Shown here in pieces: positions 9,388-18,103 of a DNA stretch of 64,000 bases. Position numbers and translations under genes: made by a program. The DNA comes from Streptococcus sp. S1 (lineage in GTDB: Bacteria > Bacillota > Bacilli > Lactobacillales > Streptococcaceae): the NCBI RefSeq assembly GCF_034137685.1, contig NZ_CP139418.1:1639001-1703000 (forward strand). The letters run 5' to 3'. The stretch's first letter is position 1. Every line of letters begins with the position of its first letter. The notes beneath the pieces were generated by a model. The model saw only the letters and a list, made by a program, of their open reading frames with translations, ran no database searches and had not been told where the DNA came from.

Positions 9388-9451
9388 GGCTCGGGTTAAA
9401 AATGACCACTGGACCTTCCTCGCTTCCGAATTTTTCGGCTCGGGTTAAAAA
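9388..9451. repeat. Short direct repeat between rpoD and the DUF59 gene
   Basis: The 15-mer GGCTCGGGTTAAAAA occurs at 9388-9402 and again at 9437-9451, a period of 49 bp. Flanks are partly alike (ATTTCTT and ATTTTTC before the repeats). It looks like a small local duplication. Confidence 0.7.
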
Positions 9452-9470
9452 GATCCGCAGGATCTTTTTA
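9446..9470 (-). terminator. rpoD terminator overlapping the stop codon
   Basis: TAAAAAGATCC-TGC-GGATCTTTTTA is an 11-bp perfect stem on the minus strand that incorporates the rpoD TAA stop at 9468-9470 and ends in a T run. Confidence 0.85.
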
Positions 9471-10577
9471 ATCCTCTATAAAGTCACGCAATGGTTTGCT
9501 TCTGCTTGGGTGGCGGAGTTTGCGGAGGGCTTTGGCTTCGATCTGACGGATCCGTTCACGGGTCACGTTGAAGACTTTGCCCACATCTTCCAAGGTCCGC
9601 ATTTTCCCATCATCGAGACCAAAACGAAGACGCAAAACATTTTCTTCTCGATCAGTCAAAGTATCGAGGACTTCATCCAATTGTTCGCGTAGTACCACAC
9701 GAGTGGTGTAGTCTACAGGATTTTCAATCACTTCGTCTTCGATAAAATCTCCCAAATGGCTATCATCTTCTTCCCCAATTGGCGTTTCCAAAGAAACAGG
9801 CTCTTGGGCAATCTTCAAGATTTCACGCACCTTGTCTGGCGTCATATCCATGCGTTCAGCGATTTGTTCAGGCGTTGGGTCTTGTCCCAATTCTTGCAAG
9901 AGATTGCGTTGTTCACGCACCAACTTGTTAATGGTTTCCACCATGTAGACAGGAATCCGAATGGTACGCGCTTGGTCTGCAATAGCACGGGTGATGGCCT
10001 GACGGATCCACCAAGTCGCATAAGTAGAGAACTTGAACCCTTTGGTATAGTCAAACTTATCAACCGCCTTCATCAAGCCCATGTTTCCTTCTTGGATCAA
10101 ATCCAAAAATTGCATTCCACGACCAACGTAACGTTTCGCAATGGATACAACCAAACGAAGGTTGGCCTCTGCTAGACGTTGTTTGGCTTCCAAATCACCT
10201 TGTTCCACTAAGATAGCCAATTCTTGTTCTTCTTCATTGGTCAAAAGAGGAACAACCCCAATTTCTTTCAAGTACATCCGTACTGGGTCATTGACCTTAG
10301 CAGAGTTGCTTCCAAGCAATTCCTCATCTGACAACTCTGGATCTTCCTCATTGTTCAACACACGCGCACTTGGGTTGCCGTCTTTATCAGTGATTGAAAT
10401 CCCTGCATCTTGAATGCGTTGCAAAAGATCTTCAATCCCCTCTGCATCTAGTGTGAATGGAATAACCAACTGGTCATTAATTTCATCATCTGTTGCAGTT
10501 CCGCTTTTCTTGTGGCTGCGAATAAATTCTGCAATTTGAACGTCCAATGTTGTAATATCTTTTTGTTCTTTAGCCAT
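9468..10577 (-). CDS. rpoD: Primary sigma factor RpoD (SigA)
   Basis: A 369-residue housekeeping sigma factor that directs RNA polymerase to -10/-35 promoters. Region 1.2 ([11 protein letters not shown], about 98-108), regions 2.1-2.4 ([35 protein letters not shown], then [17 protein letters not shown]), region 3 and region 4.2 ([19 protein letters not shown]) are all visible. The short, acidic region 1.1 is usual for Firmicutes. The start codon is 2 nt downstream of the dnaG stop, so dnaG and rpoD are translationally linked, the streptococcal remnant of the macromolecular synthesis operon (rpsU is nearby but separately transcribed). Confidence 0.98.
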   Translation of the reverse strand: MAKEQKDITTLDVQIAEFIRSHKKSGTATDDEINDQLVIPFTLDAEGIEDLLQRIQDAGISITDKDGNPSARVLNNEEDPELSDEELLGSNSAKVNDPVRMYLKEIGVVPLLTNEEEQELAILVEQGDLEAKQRLAEANLRLVVSIAKRYVGRGMQFLDLIQEGNMGLMKAVDKFDYTKGFKFSTYATWWIRQAITRAIADQARTIRIPVYMVETINKLVREQRNLLQELGQDPTPEQIAERMDMTPDKVREILKIAQEPVSLETPIGEEDDSHLGDFIEDEVIENPVDYTTRVVLREQLDEVLDTLTDREENVLRLRFGLDDGKMRTLEDVGKVFNVTRERIRQIEAKALRKLRHPSRSKPLRDFIED

Positions 10578-10579
10578 TC

Positions 10580-12358
10580 CTACTCCATTCTTCTTTTTTG
10601 AGCGATCAAGCGCTCGAGTTCCAATAAAGCTTTTTCCGCATCCCCTATAGAGGAAGCTTCCTTCACTTTATTTCCAATTTGTTGACTTTCTTTGCGAAGA
10701 AGCTCACGATTCCGTGTATCTTCTACTTCTTCTAACTCACCATCTGCTATCTCTTCTGGTAAATCTTCTTCTAACATCCGGTACCAGGCGTGCTGGACCC
10801 CTTCAGGTTGCTCGGATAAATCCTGAGAGGTGACTTCTCCATTTTGACAGAGCAATTGATACAAGATCTGTAACTCCGGTGTGTCGAAGGCAAAATCAGG
10901 TCGCAAACGGTAATCATTGAGGACCATTGGAAAATCTTTCATCCTACTTAACAAATGATTTTCCGCCTTGATCAAGCGCGTTATCCCACGATTCGGCAAG
11001 AGCTCCACTGAAAAAGTCGACGTTTTTGATCGTCCACCTTCTTGCGCTTCTTGCCGTTGATGCAAACGACTATTATTGACAATCTGCTCAATCTGCAAGT
11101 AATCGAAATCCGGCAATAAATCGGCTAACTTATAAATATACGTGTTTTGCGCTGTAATGGAGCGCGTCTGGGCGATCATCGGTGCCAACTTTTCGACAAA
11201 TTCAATTTGTGCTTGCAAGTTCTCAATATACTGGGGTTTCCAGTAGTGCATCAAGAATTCAACCTTACTGATCCGAGAATTCTTCAAGAGGGTAGCTAGA
11301 TCTTCTGGGGACGTCTTTTTGAGGTATTCATCAGGGTCCATCTGATCAGGGATACGGACGATCTCTAACTCTAAATCCTGCAAGACATCCAAGGCCTTAG
11401 CTGTCGCTTCAAGTCCTGCCTTATCCCCATCATAGGTCAGGATGACTTTTTTGGTAAAATGAGACAGGTGCTGAACATGCTCTGGTGTCAATGCTGTCCC
11501 CATAGAGGCGACTGCATTTTCTATCCCAGCTCGATAAGCCGCAATGACATCCATAAAGCCTTCCATGATATACATTTCATGTTGCTTTTTAGCGCTCGTC
11601 TTGGCTTGATCCAAATGATAGAGTTCATAACTTTTATTAAATAGACGGGTACTACGACTATTCTTGTACTTGGCTTGATGACTGCCATCCTCCGTCATTT
11701 TCCACAGCCTACCAGAAAAGGCAATGACCCGTCCACTATCATCCGTCAAGGGAAACATGATCCGATCCTGAAAGGCATCAAAAACCGTTCCAGCATCTGA
11801 GATTGTAAACAAACCCGAATCGGTAATCACTTTCTCGGAGAATTTCTCAGAGAGATTTCGATAGAGATAATTTCCTTCTGCTGGTGCTAAGCCCAATTGA
11901 AAATGTCGGATCACCTCATCTGTCAGTCCGCGTTCATGCAGATAGTGTCGCGCTTCTTCCCCCATCTTTGTCGTCATCAGAATCGCCTGATAGAATTTAC
12001 TAGCTTCCTGATGAATCTCATAAAGTTCTTGGTTTGGATTGGCAGACGCTGGTTGGGCAGGTCTTGCCTGGTACTGAAGCGCAATACCAGCCTTATCTGC
12101 TACGATCTGGACCGCATCCATAAAGGCGACTCCACGGTAGTCCTCAATAAATTTAAAGACATCTCCAGAGCGACCACATCCGAAACAATGGTAAAACTGC
12201 TTATCTTCAACGACATTAAAGGAAGGAGTCTTTTCACCATGAAAAGGACAAAGGCCTAAAAAATTACGGCCAGCCTTGGTCAAAGAAACAACTTCTCCAA
12301 TGACTTCAACAATGTTTACACTGTTTTTAATTTCTGCAATGAGCTCTTTATCAACCAT
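10580..12358 (-). CDS. dnaG: DNA primase DnaG
   Basis: A 592-residue primase that makes RNA primers at the replication fork. The N-terminal zinc ribbon ([11 protein letters not shown] then [12 protein letters not shown], about residues 39-65), the TOPRIM core ([12 protein letters not shown] and [11 protein letters not shown]) and a divergent helicase-interaction C-terminus are visible. The frame is open for 29 codons further upstream. I chose the ATG at 12356-12358 because it has a GGAGG site 8 nt before it and gives the family N-terminus [11 protein letters not shown]. It is followed 2 nt later by rpoD. AT-rich DNA upstream holds several -10-like hexamers; none is decisive. Confidence 0.96.
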   Translation of the reverse strand: MVDKELIAEIKNSVNIVEVIGEVVSLTKAGRNFLGLCPFHGEKTPSFNVVEDKQFYHCFGCGRSGDVFKFIEDYRGVAFMDAVQIVADKAGIALQYQARPAQPASANPNQELYEIHQEASKFYQAILMTTKMGEEARHYLHERGLTDEVIRHFQLGLAPAEGNYLYRNLSEKFSEKVITDSGLFTISDAGTVFDAFQDRIMFPLTDDSGRVIAFSGRLWKMTEDGSHQAKYKNSRSTRLFNKSYELYHLDQAKTSAKKQHEMYIMEGFMDVIAAYRAGIENAVASMGTALTPEHVQHLSHFTKKVILTYDGDKAGLEATAKALDVLQDLELEIVRIPDQMDPDEYLKKTSPEDLATLLKNSRISKVEFLMHYWKPQYIENLQAQIEFVEKLAPMIAQTRSITAQNTYIYKLADLLPDFDYLQIEQIVNNSRLHQRQEAQEGGRSKTSTFSVELLPNRGITRLIKAENHLLSRMKDFPMVLNDYRLRPDFAFDTPELQILYQLLCQNGEVTSQDLSEQPEGVQHAWYRMLEEDLPEEIADGELEEVEDTRNRELLRKESQQIGNKVKEASSIGDAEKALLELERLIAQKRRME

Positions 12359-12504
12359 AAACAGTGCCTCCATTTTACCATAGATTATCACTTTATATTT
12401 TATACTAAAAGTTAGTAAAAGTAAATTTTTTCCTACTGATTTCACACATAAAAGAAAAGATTTTCAACCTTTATCACTAATTTAAAAAAATTTAGGCATA
12501 TTTC

Positions 12505-12533
12505 TTGTCAGCCAGTTTATTATCCGTTATACT
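12505..12533 (+). promoter_or_regulatory. Promoter of mscL
   Basis: TTGTCA (12505-12510), a 17-nt spacer and TATACT (12528-12533) lead into mscL, in the spacer divergent to dnaG. Confidence 0.8.
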
Positions 12534-12573
12534 ATCATAGTAAAAAATTATTATGAAAGGACATATATAGGAT

Positions 12574-12954
12574 ATGTTAAAAGAATTGAAAGCTTTCCTC
12601 CTTCGTGGAAACGTTGTTGACCTTGCTGTTGCAGTAATCATCGGGGCTGCATTTGGAGCTATCGTTACATCATTTGTAAACGACATCATCACTCCACTTA
12701 TTTTGAACCCAGCTTTGAAAGCTGCTGGTGTTGAAAAGATTGCTGAATTGACTTGGAACGGTGTCGCATACGGTAGCTTCTTGAGCGCTGTAATCAACTT
12801 CCTTGTTATCGGTACTGTTCTTTTCTTCGTGGTGAAAGCTGCTGAGAAAGCTCAAAACCTTGGTAAAAAAGAAGAAGCTGCTGAAGAAGAAGCTGCTGCT
12901 CCTACTCAAGAAGAGTTGCTTGCTGAAATCCGCGACTTGCTTGCAAACAAATAA
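12574..12954 (+). CDS. mscL: Large-conductance mechanosensitive channel MscL
   Basis: A 126-residue channel subunit that opens under membrane tension to release solutes during hypo-osmotic shock. The N-terminal helix and first membrane segment (FLLRGNVVDLAVAVIIGAAF, about residues 8-27), the periplasmic loop, the second membrane segment (about 66-88) and a charged cytoplasmic helix with Glu/Ala repeats (about 95-126) follow the family layout. The length is normal. It is monocistronic on the plus strand with its own promoter and terminator. The coding sequence uses the codon set of highly expressed genes. Confidence 0.97.
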   Translation: MLKELKAFLLRGNVVDLAVAVIIGAAFGAIVTSFVNDIITPLILNPALKAAGVEKIAELTWNGVAYGSFLSAVINFLVIGTVLFFVVKAAEKAQNLGKKEEAAEEEAAAPTQEELLAEIRDLLANK

Positions 12955-12968
12955 TTAGATAAAAAGAT

Positions 12969-12999
12969 CCGATCTTCTAGCTGGAAGGTCGGTTTTTTT
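12969..12999 (+). terminator. Terminator of mscL
   Basis: CCGATCTTC pairs with GAAGGTCGG (one wobble), followed by seven T residues. Confidence 0.85.
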
Positions 13000-13020
13000 G
13001 TCTTCAATGGATGAGAAAAA

Positions 13021-13045
13021 ACAAAAAACAGACCGAAGTCTGTTT
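13021..13045 (-). terminator. Terminator of rpsU
   Basis: On the minus strand AAACAGAC-TTCG-GTCTGTTT forms an 8-bp UUCG-tetraloop hairpin ending in a T run, 10 nt after the rpsU stop. Confidence 0.85.
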
Positions 13046-13055
13046 CTGTATTCAA

Positions 13056-13232
13056 TTAGAATTTTTTACGTTTACGAGCTGCTTCTGATTTACGTTTACG
13101 CTTTACAGAAGGTTTTTCATAGAATTCACGTTTGCGTGTTTCTTGAAGAGTACCAGCTTTAGTAACCGCACGTTTGAAACGACGAAGAGCATCGTCAAGA
13201 GATTCATTCTTACGTACTACTGTTTTTGACAT
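13056..13232 (-). CDS. rpsU: 30S ribosomal protein S21
   Basis: A 58-residue basic ribosomal protein of the small subunit. The sequence starts [21 protein letters not shown] and ends in the basic ARKRKKF tail typical of bS21. The frame is open for 21 codons upstream, but the ATG at 13230-13232 has a GGGAG site at the right distance and matches the family start. It has its own strong promoter and terminator and is not co-transcribed with dnaG-rpoD as it is in enterobacteria. Confidence 0.97.
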
Positions 13233-13266
13233 ATTTTTCACTCCCTTCAAGCCTAAAATCTTAATT

Positions 13267-13295
13267 ATTTTATCACACTTTAATGGGGCTGTCAA
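13267..13295 (-). promoter_or_regulatory. Promoter of rpsU
   Basis: On the minus strand a consensus TTGACA (13290-13295), a 17-nt spacer and TAAAAT (13267-13272) preceded by TGA (extended -10). Confidence 0.85.
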
Positions 13296-13374
13296 GATCT
13301 TTTGAAACTTTTCTAGCCTCCCTAGCCTTTATGCTATTTCTTTTTACGACTTTTTCATTCTTCCTATTTTATGA

Positions 13375-13380
13375 TACAAT
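13375..13380 (+). promoter_or_regulatory. Extended -10 promoter of the ferredoxin-NADP reductase gene
   Basis: TGA-TACAAT ends 30 nt before the start codon; the -35 region is T-rich with no consensus. Confidence 0.65.
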
Positions 13381-13410
13381 GGAAACAAAGAAAACCCTGA
13401 AGGAGATACC

Positions 13411-14379
13411 ATGTCAGAAATTTATGATATTACGATTGTTGGGGGCGGACCAGTTGGTCTGTTTGCTGCTTTTTATGGCAATATGCGCCAAGTTAAAGTC
13501 AAACTGATTGATTCCTTACCTCAACTTGGAGGGCAACCAGCCATTCTCTATCCAGAAAAAAGTATCCTCGATGTACCCGGATTTACCAATTTAACAGGTG
13601 AAGAATTAAGCAACCGCTTGATCGAGCAAGTCAAGCGATTCGATACACCGATCTTCCTCAATGAAACCGTAGAGAATATTCAAAAAGAAGGTGATCTCTT
13701 CACCATCACTACTTCTCGCCAAGTGCATCAGTCTAAAGCAGTCATCATTGCCATGGGGGGAGGAGCTTTTAAACCCCGTTCCCTTGACATTGAGGGAGCT
13801 GATGCCTTCGATAACGTCCACTATCATGTTTCAAATATCCAACAATATGAAGGACAGCAGGTGACCGTCCTTGGTGGTGGGGACTCTGCTGTGGACTGGG
13901 CTCTTGCTTTTGACAAGATTGCTCCAACTACAATCGTTCACCGTCGGGACAACTTCCGTGCCTTGGAACATAGTGTAGAAGAACTCAAACAATCTTCTGT
14001 CAGCATCAAAACACCATTTGTTCCTAGCCGCTTGATTGGCGAAAATGGTCATGCCACTCATCTTGAAATCACAAAAGTTAAATCGGATGAAACCGAACTC
14101 CTCCCGATTGATCACTTATTTGTCAACTATGGCTTTAAATCTTCTATCGGAAACTTGAAAGAATGGGGTGTAGAATTGCAACGCCATAAAATCAAGGTGA
14201 ATCAAAAACAAGAAACCAGCCTTCCTGGAATTTATGCTTGTGGAGACTGCTGCTTCTATGAAGGAAAGATCGATCTCATCGCTACAGGTCTGGGGGAAGC
14301 CCCGACAGCTGTAAACAATGCCATCAACTACATCTATCCAGATAAGAAAGTCCAACCAACGCACTCAACTAGTTTATAA
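13411..14379 (+). CDS. Ferredoxin/flavodoxin-NADP reductase (thioredoxin reductase-like, TrxB2/YumC type)
   Basis: A 322-residue FAD- and NADPH-binding oxidoreductase of the thioredoxin-reductase-like fold. The FAD motif GGGPVGLFAAFYG (residues 11-23), the NADPH motif GGGDSAVDWAL (about 155-165) and the C-terminal FAD contact YACGDCC (about 274-280) are present. The CxxC redox pair of true thioredoxin reductase, expected after the second nucleotide motif, is absent, which assigns it to the ferredoxin-NADP reductase type 2 group (YumC in Bacillus). The ATG follows a GGAG site. It is monocistronic, and a structured repeat lies between its stop and whiA. Confidence 0.92.
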   Translation: MSEIYDITIVGGGPVGLFAAFYGNMRQVKVKLIDSLPQLGGQPAILYPEKSILDVPGFTNLTGEELSNRLIEQVKRFDTPIFLNETVENIQKEGDLFTITTSRQVHQSKAVIIAMGGGAFKPRSLDIEGADAFDNVHYHVSNIQQYEGQQVTVLGGGDSAVDWALAFDKIAPTTIVHRRDNFRALEHSVEELKQSSVSIKTPFVPSRLIGENGHATHLEITKVKSDETELLPIDHLFVNYGFKSSIGNLKEWGVELQRHKIKVNQKQETSLPGIYACGDCCFYEGKIDLIATGLGEAPTAVNNAINYIYPDKKVQPTHSTSL

Positions 14380-14452
14380 TAAAATAAGTTAATTGATTCT
14401 GAAAAGAAGTAAAAATGAGTCCCTATTTTTAGAACAAGTCAAGAAAATAAAA

Positions 14453-14632
14453 AAACTTTCCGCTGTGAGAAAAGTGACTGAAACAATACGTTTCAGTCAC
14501 TCGGGAGTTTTGAGACATTAGGCTCAAAACTAAGTCATGGAACTTCTATGAAGTTCGCTGACGTCCGTACTCACCTAAGGAAAATTTTTAAAAAGACTTT
14601 ATCCTCATTATGAAAGGCCTTTGGCCTTTTTT
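14453..14632 (+). repeat. Structured dispersed repeat/RNA element, copy A
   Basis: This is one of two copies in the window (copy B at 60286-60474). An outer stem (AAACTTTCC 14453-14461 with GGAAAATTT 14579-14587, then GTGAG 14465-14469 with CTCAC 14570-14574) encloses three perfect hairpins: AGTGACTGAAAC/GTTTCAGTCACT (12 bp, 14473-14501), AGTTTTGAG/CTCAAAACT (9 bp, 14506-14531) and GAACTTC/GAAGTTC (7 bp, 14540-14556). A terminator-like hairpin follows at 14612-14632. The two copies differ inside stems in a compensatory way, while unpaired linkers are identical. I do not recognise it as BOX, RUP or SPRITE. It has no coding capacity. Confidence 0.85.
14612..14632 (+). terminator. Terminator after the ferredoxin-NADP reductase gene and repeat copy A
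   Basis: AAAGGCC-TTT-GGCCTTT is a 7-bp stem followed by further T residues on the plus strand; it touches the whiA stop codon at 14631. Confidence 0.75.
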
Positions 14633-15548
14633 ATTTGTCTAAATCGTCTGCTATCTTATTGATCTTACGCAAGCGGTGATTGACACCGCTTTTTGAAATA
14701 GGTTGTTGCAAACTATCTGCGATCTGCTGGATGGAATAATCTGGATGATTCATCCGGATATAGGCAACTTCTTGCAGGTCGCTTGGTAAACTCCCTAGAC
14801 CGACCGTATCCACAATTTTGCTGATATTATTTATGGTTTTCATACTGGCTGTGACTGTGCGCTGGATATTGGCCATTTCGGCATTATTGGCCCGATTGAG
14901 GTCATTGCGCGTCTCTCTCATGACCTTGATGGACTCAAATTCCTGCATGGCTTGCATGGCCTCTACCACAATTAGAAAATCAATAATATCTTCCGCTCTT
15001 TGCAAATAGGTTACAACACCCTTTTTACGCTCGATGGTTTTTGCATCTAGTAAAAATCCTTGCATAAGAAGAGCAATTCCTTCCGCATGGTCTGTATAAA
15101 CAGAATGAATTTCCAGCTGGTACTTCCCTTTTTCAGGATCTTTAATCGAACCGCTCGACAGAAAAGCACCCCGAAGATAAGCACGACTAGCTGCTTCATC
15201 TTCTAAAACACTAGCATCAATGCCTGTCTCAATCCCAAAGAAGGCATCTGCCAAATGCAAGTCAGCCAAAATCTCTTCCACCTTCTCATCCAAGAATACT
15301 GTGTAGACACGATTTTTTTTTAAGTTAGTTTTTTGGTGGTGGCGAATATCTGATTTTGCCTCATAGAAATGATGCAACAATTCATAGATATGACGAGCGA
15401 TCTTGGCATTTTCTGTCGTTACCGAGAGCGTCAAGCCCCCCATTGAAATCCCAAGACTTCCAGACATCTTGATAATGGCAGCCAATTCACTTTTTTCAAA
15501 TCGCTTGAGAGACAATAATTCTTCTTTGACACGAACCGTAAAACTCAT
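14631..15548 (-). CDS. whiA: WhiA family DNA-binding protein
   Basis: A 305-residue protein of the WhiA family, with an N-terminal LAGLIDADG homing-endonuclease-like domain (without nuclease function in this family) and a C-terminal helix-turn-helix ([24 protein letters not shown], about residues 270-293, given here as one family motif region). In Firmicutes WhiA affects cell division and chromosome segregation. Its start overlaps the yvcK stop by 4 nt (ATGA), the third gene of rapZ-yvcK-whiA. The gene order is strongly conserved in Gram-positives. No terminator of its own was found on the minus strand. Confidence 0.95.
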   Translation of the reverse strand: MSFTVRVKEELLSLKRFEKSELAAIIKMSGSLGISMGGLTLSVTTENAKIARHIYELLHHFYEAKSDIRHHQKTNLKKNRVYTVFLDEKVEEILADLHLADAFFGIETGIDASVLEDEAASRAYLRGAFLSSGSIKDPEKGKYQLEIHSVYTDHAEGIALLMQGFLLDAKTIERKKGVVTYLQRAEDIIDFLIVVEAMQAMQEFESIKVMRETRNDLNRANNAEMANIQRTVTASMKTINNISKIVDTVGLGSLPSDLQEVAYIRMNHPDYSIQQIADSLQQPISKSGVNHRLRKINKIADDLDK

Positions 15549-16522
15549 TTTCTCACCTGCACAATCCGCATCAGCTCTTCAACTACTTTTTCGCCATCAT
15601 GAAAGGCTCCTCCATTGACCAGCTTCAAGAAATCCGAAGAAATCACTTGGGGAACTTGCGAGTGGAGGCCCTTAAAATCGTGCTCTACCTGCACCAAATA
15701 TTCATCAAATTTATTGCTGTTCATATAAGCTGCAGGAACCTGATTGATATTGACAAGGACAGTATCGATGAACTTTTCTCCCAAGTGTTTATGGAGCACA
15801 GAAACGTGGTCACTATCTGTAAAATGCTCGGTTTCTCCTCTTTGGGTCATAATGTTGCAAACATAGGATATCTGAGCTTTGGTTTCAAGGATGGCTGATC
15901 CAATCTCGTCAATCATCAAATTAGGAAGAATCGAGGTAAAGAGAGAGCCTGGACCCAAGACGACCATATCACTTTCAAGAATAGCTTCCACCACTTTTTT
16001 ACTAGCCTTTGGGCGCTCTTGATCAAAGGTATTGGTCACATAGACATGATCAATCATGCCGGTGTAGTTGGCAATGTGGCTTTCTCCTACCACTTCTTTT
16101 CCATCTTGAAAGACGGCATGAAGGGTCAAGGGACTATCACTGGAAGGATAGATCTTGCCGGTCGTATGAAAGAACTTGGTTAACAACTGCATGGCATTAT
16201 AGGTCGAGCCTTGCATCTCTGAAATCCCTGCAATGATCAAGTTTCCCAAAGGGTGTCCGGCCAAAGGGCCATCATCGTCTGCAAAGCGGTATTGAAAGAC
16301 CTTCTCATAAAAACGAGGCATATCTGACATGGCAACCAGCACATTTCTAAGATCCCCAGGTGGTGTCAATTTTTGGATGTTCTTCCGCAATTCACCTGAA
16401 CTCCCGCCATCATCGGCAACGGTTACAATAGCAGTGATATCGACTGGTTTCTTTCTCAGACTATCGAGAATAACAGAAATCCCTGTTCCTCCTCCAATAA
16501 CAGTTACTTTAGGTTTTCTCAT
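15545..16522 (-). CDS. yvcK: YvcK/CofD-like gluconeogenesis factor
   Basis: A 325-residue protein of the YvcK (UPF0052, CofD-like) family. In Bacillus this cytosolic protein binds UDP-sugars and is needed for normal cell shape and growth on gluconeogenic carbon sources. The N-terminal glycine loop [10 protein letters not shown] (residues 10-19), followed by [12 protein letters not shown] (about 36-47) and PPGDLRNVL (about 54-62), are family signatures. It overlaps rapZ by 4 nt upstream and whiA by 4 nt downstream, so translation of all three is coupled. Length is normal. Confidence 0.95.
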   Translation of the reverse strand: MRKPKVTVIGGGTGISVILDSLRKKPVDITAIVTVADDGGSSGELRKNIQKLTPPGDLRNVLVAMSDMPRFYEKVFQYRFADDDGPLAGHPLGNLIIAGISEMQGSTYNAMQLLTKFFHTTGKIYPSSDSPLTLHAVFQDGKEVVGESHIANYTGMIDHVYVTNTFDQERPKASKKVVEAILESDMVVLGPGSLFTSILPNLMIDEIGSAILETKAQISYVCNIMTQRGETEHFTDSDHVSVLHKHLGEKFIDTVLVNINQVPAAYMNSNKFDEYLVQVEHDFKGLHSQVPQVISSDFLKLVNGGAFHDGEKVVEELMRIVQVRK

Positions 16523-17409
16523 GAGCGATTCACCGTTTCTTTCCGTCTGTCCTTGTCTCTATGACTGCAATTGACCTGCCAATGACTTTCTAAATCATGC
16601 GATAAGCGCTCTGCAAAGGCTACCGAACGGTGTTGTCCACCGGTACAGCCCATAGCGATGGTGAGAACGGATTTACCCTCGCGTTTATAAGACGGTAAAA
16701 TAGGAACAATCAAGTCATGGAGATGACGGTAAAAGTCTTCTGATTCAGGGTGGTCCATAACATAATCATAGACAGCCGGATCTTGACCAGTTAAATTCCT
16801 CAACTCCAATTTATAGTAAGGATTTGGAAGAAAACGCACGTCAAACACGAGGTCAGCGTCGATCGGAAGGCCATATTTAAAGCCAAATGACATGACCTCA
16901 ACCCGAAAATCTGGCTGATTGTCTTGACTGGCAAATTGTTCTGCTATGGTTTTTCTTAAATTACGAGGCGTCAACTCAGTGGTATCCACTACATTTTGAC
17001 TAATATTTTTTAATGGAGACAGGAGTTCTCTCTCTAGGGTAATCCCATCTAAAACACGACCATCTGCTGCTAGTGGGTGGCTACGACGAGTTTCTTTGTA
17101 TCGTGCTACCAACTCACTGTCAGTAGCATCTAAGAACAAGACCTTAAAATCTAGATCTTCTTGGTTATCCAATTCATCCAAGACGGTACGAATTTCATTG
17201 AAAAATGAACGGCTCCTCATATCTACTACGATCGCCAATTTACTGTTATCTGGGCTGTGGCGCATGAGCTCAATAAATTTCAGCAAGAGCGCCGGTGGCA
17301 TATTGTCGATGGTAAAGTAACCCAAATCCTCAAACGATTGGATGGCGACGGTCTTACCAGCACCGCTCATCCCTGTTACCATGACCAGTTGAATCTTACT
17401 TTCTGTCAT
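16519..17409 (-). CDS. rapZ: RapZ-family nucleotide-binding protein
   Basis: A 296-residue P-loop protein of the RapZ (YvcJ) family. The Walker A motif is [10 protein letters not shown] (about residues 13-22) and the conserved C-terminal motif is [16 protein letters not shown] (about 256-271). In enterobacteria RapZ senses glucosamine 6-phosphate and guides RNase E to small RNAs; in Firmicutes, where that pathway is absent, YvcJ binds and hydrolyses nucleotides and its role is less clear. The start has a GGGAGGAG site. It heads rapZ-yvcK-whiA but lies behind the ridA terminator with no clear promoter, so some read-through from ridA is possible. Confidence 0.95.
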   Translation of the reverse strand: MTESKIQLVMVTGMSGAGKTVAIQSFEDLGYFTIDNMPPALLLKFIELMRHSPDNSKLAIVVDMRSRSFFNEIRTVLDELDNQEDLDFKVLFLDATDSELVARYKETRRSHPLAADGRVLDGITLERELLSPLKNISQNVVDTTELTPRNLRKTIAEQFASQDNQPDFRVEVMSFGFKYGLPIDADLVFDVRFLPNPYYKLELRNLTGQDPAVYDYVMDHPESEDFYRHLHDLIVPILPSYKREGKSVLTIAMGCTGGQHRSVAFAERLSHDLESHWQVNCSHRDKDRRKETVNRS

Positions 17410-17424
17410 TTTCTCCTCCCATAA

Positions 17425-17465
17425 ATAAAACAGAGTGGCCTACAGTTTCCTGCTCTCCACTCTGT
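17425..17465 (-). terminator. Terminator of the obgE-ridA transcript
   Basis: On the minus strand ACAGAGTGG pairs with CCACTCTGT, with an inner CAG-GAAA-CTG stem, followed by TTTTATTT. It lies just upstream of the rapZ ribosome site. Confidence 0.75.
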
Positions 17466-17486
17466 CTTTTTGTCTTTGAATGGTTA

Positions 17487-17870
17487 TTAGGCATTGATTT
17501 CCGCAATAACTTCAATTTCTACCTTCACATCACGTGGCAGGCGTGCTACTTCAACAGCAGAACGAGCTGGAAACTCTGTAGTAAAGACTGTTTTATAGAC
17601 CTCATTAAAAGGTACAAAGTCATTCATATCACTTAAGAAACAAGTGGTTTTCACCACATGGTCAAAGTCTGTCCCAGCCTCTTCCAAAATAGCCCCAATA
17701 TTCTTTAAGACTTGCTCCGTTTGTTCTTGGATTGTTTCGCCAATGATTTCGCCTGTTTCAGGTGACAAAGGAACTTGTCCACTTGCAAAGAGAAGATTGC
17801 TTACGATTTTCCCTTGAACATAAGGTCCGATTGCTGCGGGTGCTTTATCTGTATGAATTGTTTTTGCCAT
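17487..17870 (-). CDS. ridA: RidA family reactive-intermediate deaminase
   Basis: A 127-residue RidA/YjgF-family protein that hydrolyses enamine/imine intermediates formed by PLP enzymes such as threonine dehydratase. Family motifs include the N-terminal APAAIGPYVQG, VKTTCFLSDMNDF, the substrate-binding Arg in FPARSAVEVARLPRD and the ending VEIEVIAEI. An in-frame ATG lies 4 codons upstream, but the ATG at 17868-17870 is preferred because GGAGAA precedes it at normal spacing. It follows the 70-residue ORF and obgE on the same strand. Confidence 0.95.
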   Translation of the reverse strand: MAKTIHTDKAPAAIGPYVQGKIVSNLLFASGQVPLSPETGEIIGETIQEQTEQVLKNIGAILEEAGTDFDHVVKTTCFLSDMNDFVPFNEVYKTVFTTEFPARSAVEVARLPRDVKVEIEVIAEINA

Positions 17871-17888
17871 CGTATTCTCCATGTCTTT

Positions 17889-18101
17889 TTACTTCTGCTG
17901 GTTTTCTTTTGCTAATTTTTCCCTCTGTAAGCGCAATTTGCGTTTAGGATTTAGCGTATTAAAGAGCTCTTCTAGTTTTTCAGCATTCCAAACATCGGCT
18001 GCTGAAACAAAATTTCCATTTTCATCTCGAAAAGATATTGGTTTATCTCCCACTGAAAAAGCCTCACTTCTAATTTGGAATCCTTGATCCACAAGGATCA
18101 C
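17889..18101 (-). CDS. Small hypothetical protein downstream of obgE
   Basis: A 70-residue open frame that starts with GTG 2 nt after the obgE stop and ends 18 nt before ridA. The product is charged, with SFRDENGNFVSAADVWNAEK near the middle and a basic, coiled-coil-like C-terminal helix rich in Arg, Lys, Leu and Gln (about residues 52-70). No signal peptide or membrane segment is present. There is no Shine-Dalgarno sequence before the GTG, so translation probably depends on coupling to obgE; a later GTG at codon 4 is possible. I do not recognise a named family. The tight packing between two conserved genes and balanced codon use suggest it is real. Confidence 0.7.
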   Translation of the reverse strand: MILVDQGFQIRSEAFSVGDKPISFRDENGNFVSAADVWNAEKLEELFNTLNPKRKLRLQREKLAKENQQK

Positions 18102-18103
18102 AC

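Noticed and set aside
12359..12445. Longer dnaG frame with 29 additional N-terminal codons
   Set aside because: The extension is not family-like and lacks a ribosome site, whereas the internal ATG has GGAGG and the correct N-terminus.
12446..12490. Several -10-like hexamers upstream of dnaG
   Set aside because: The region is very AT-rich and no hexamer pairs convincingly with a -35 box; the one nearest the gene would exclude the GGAGG site from the mRNA.
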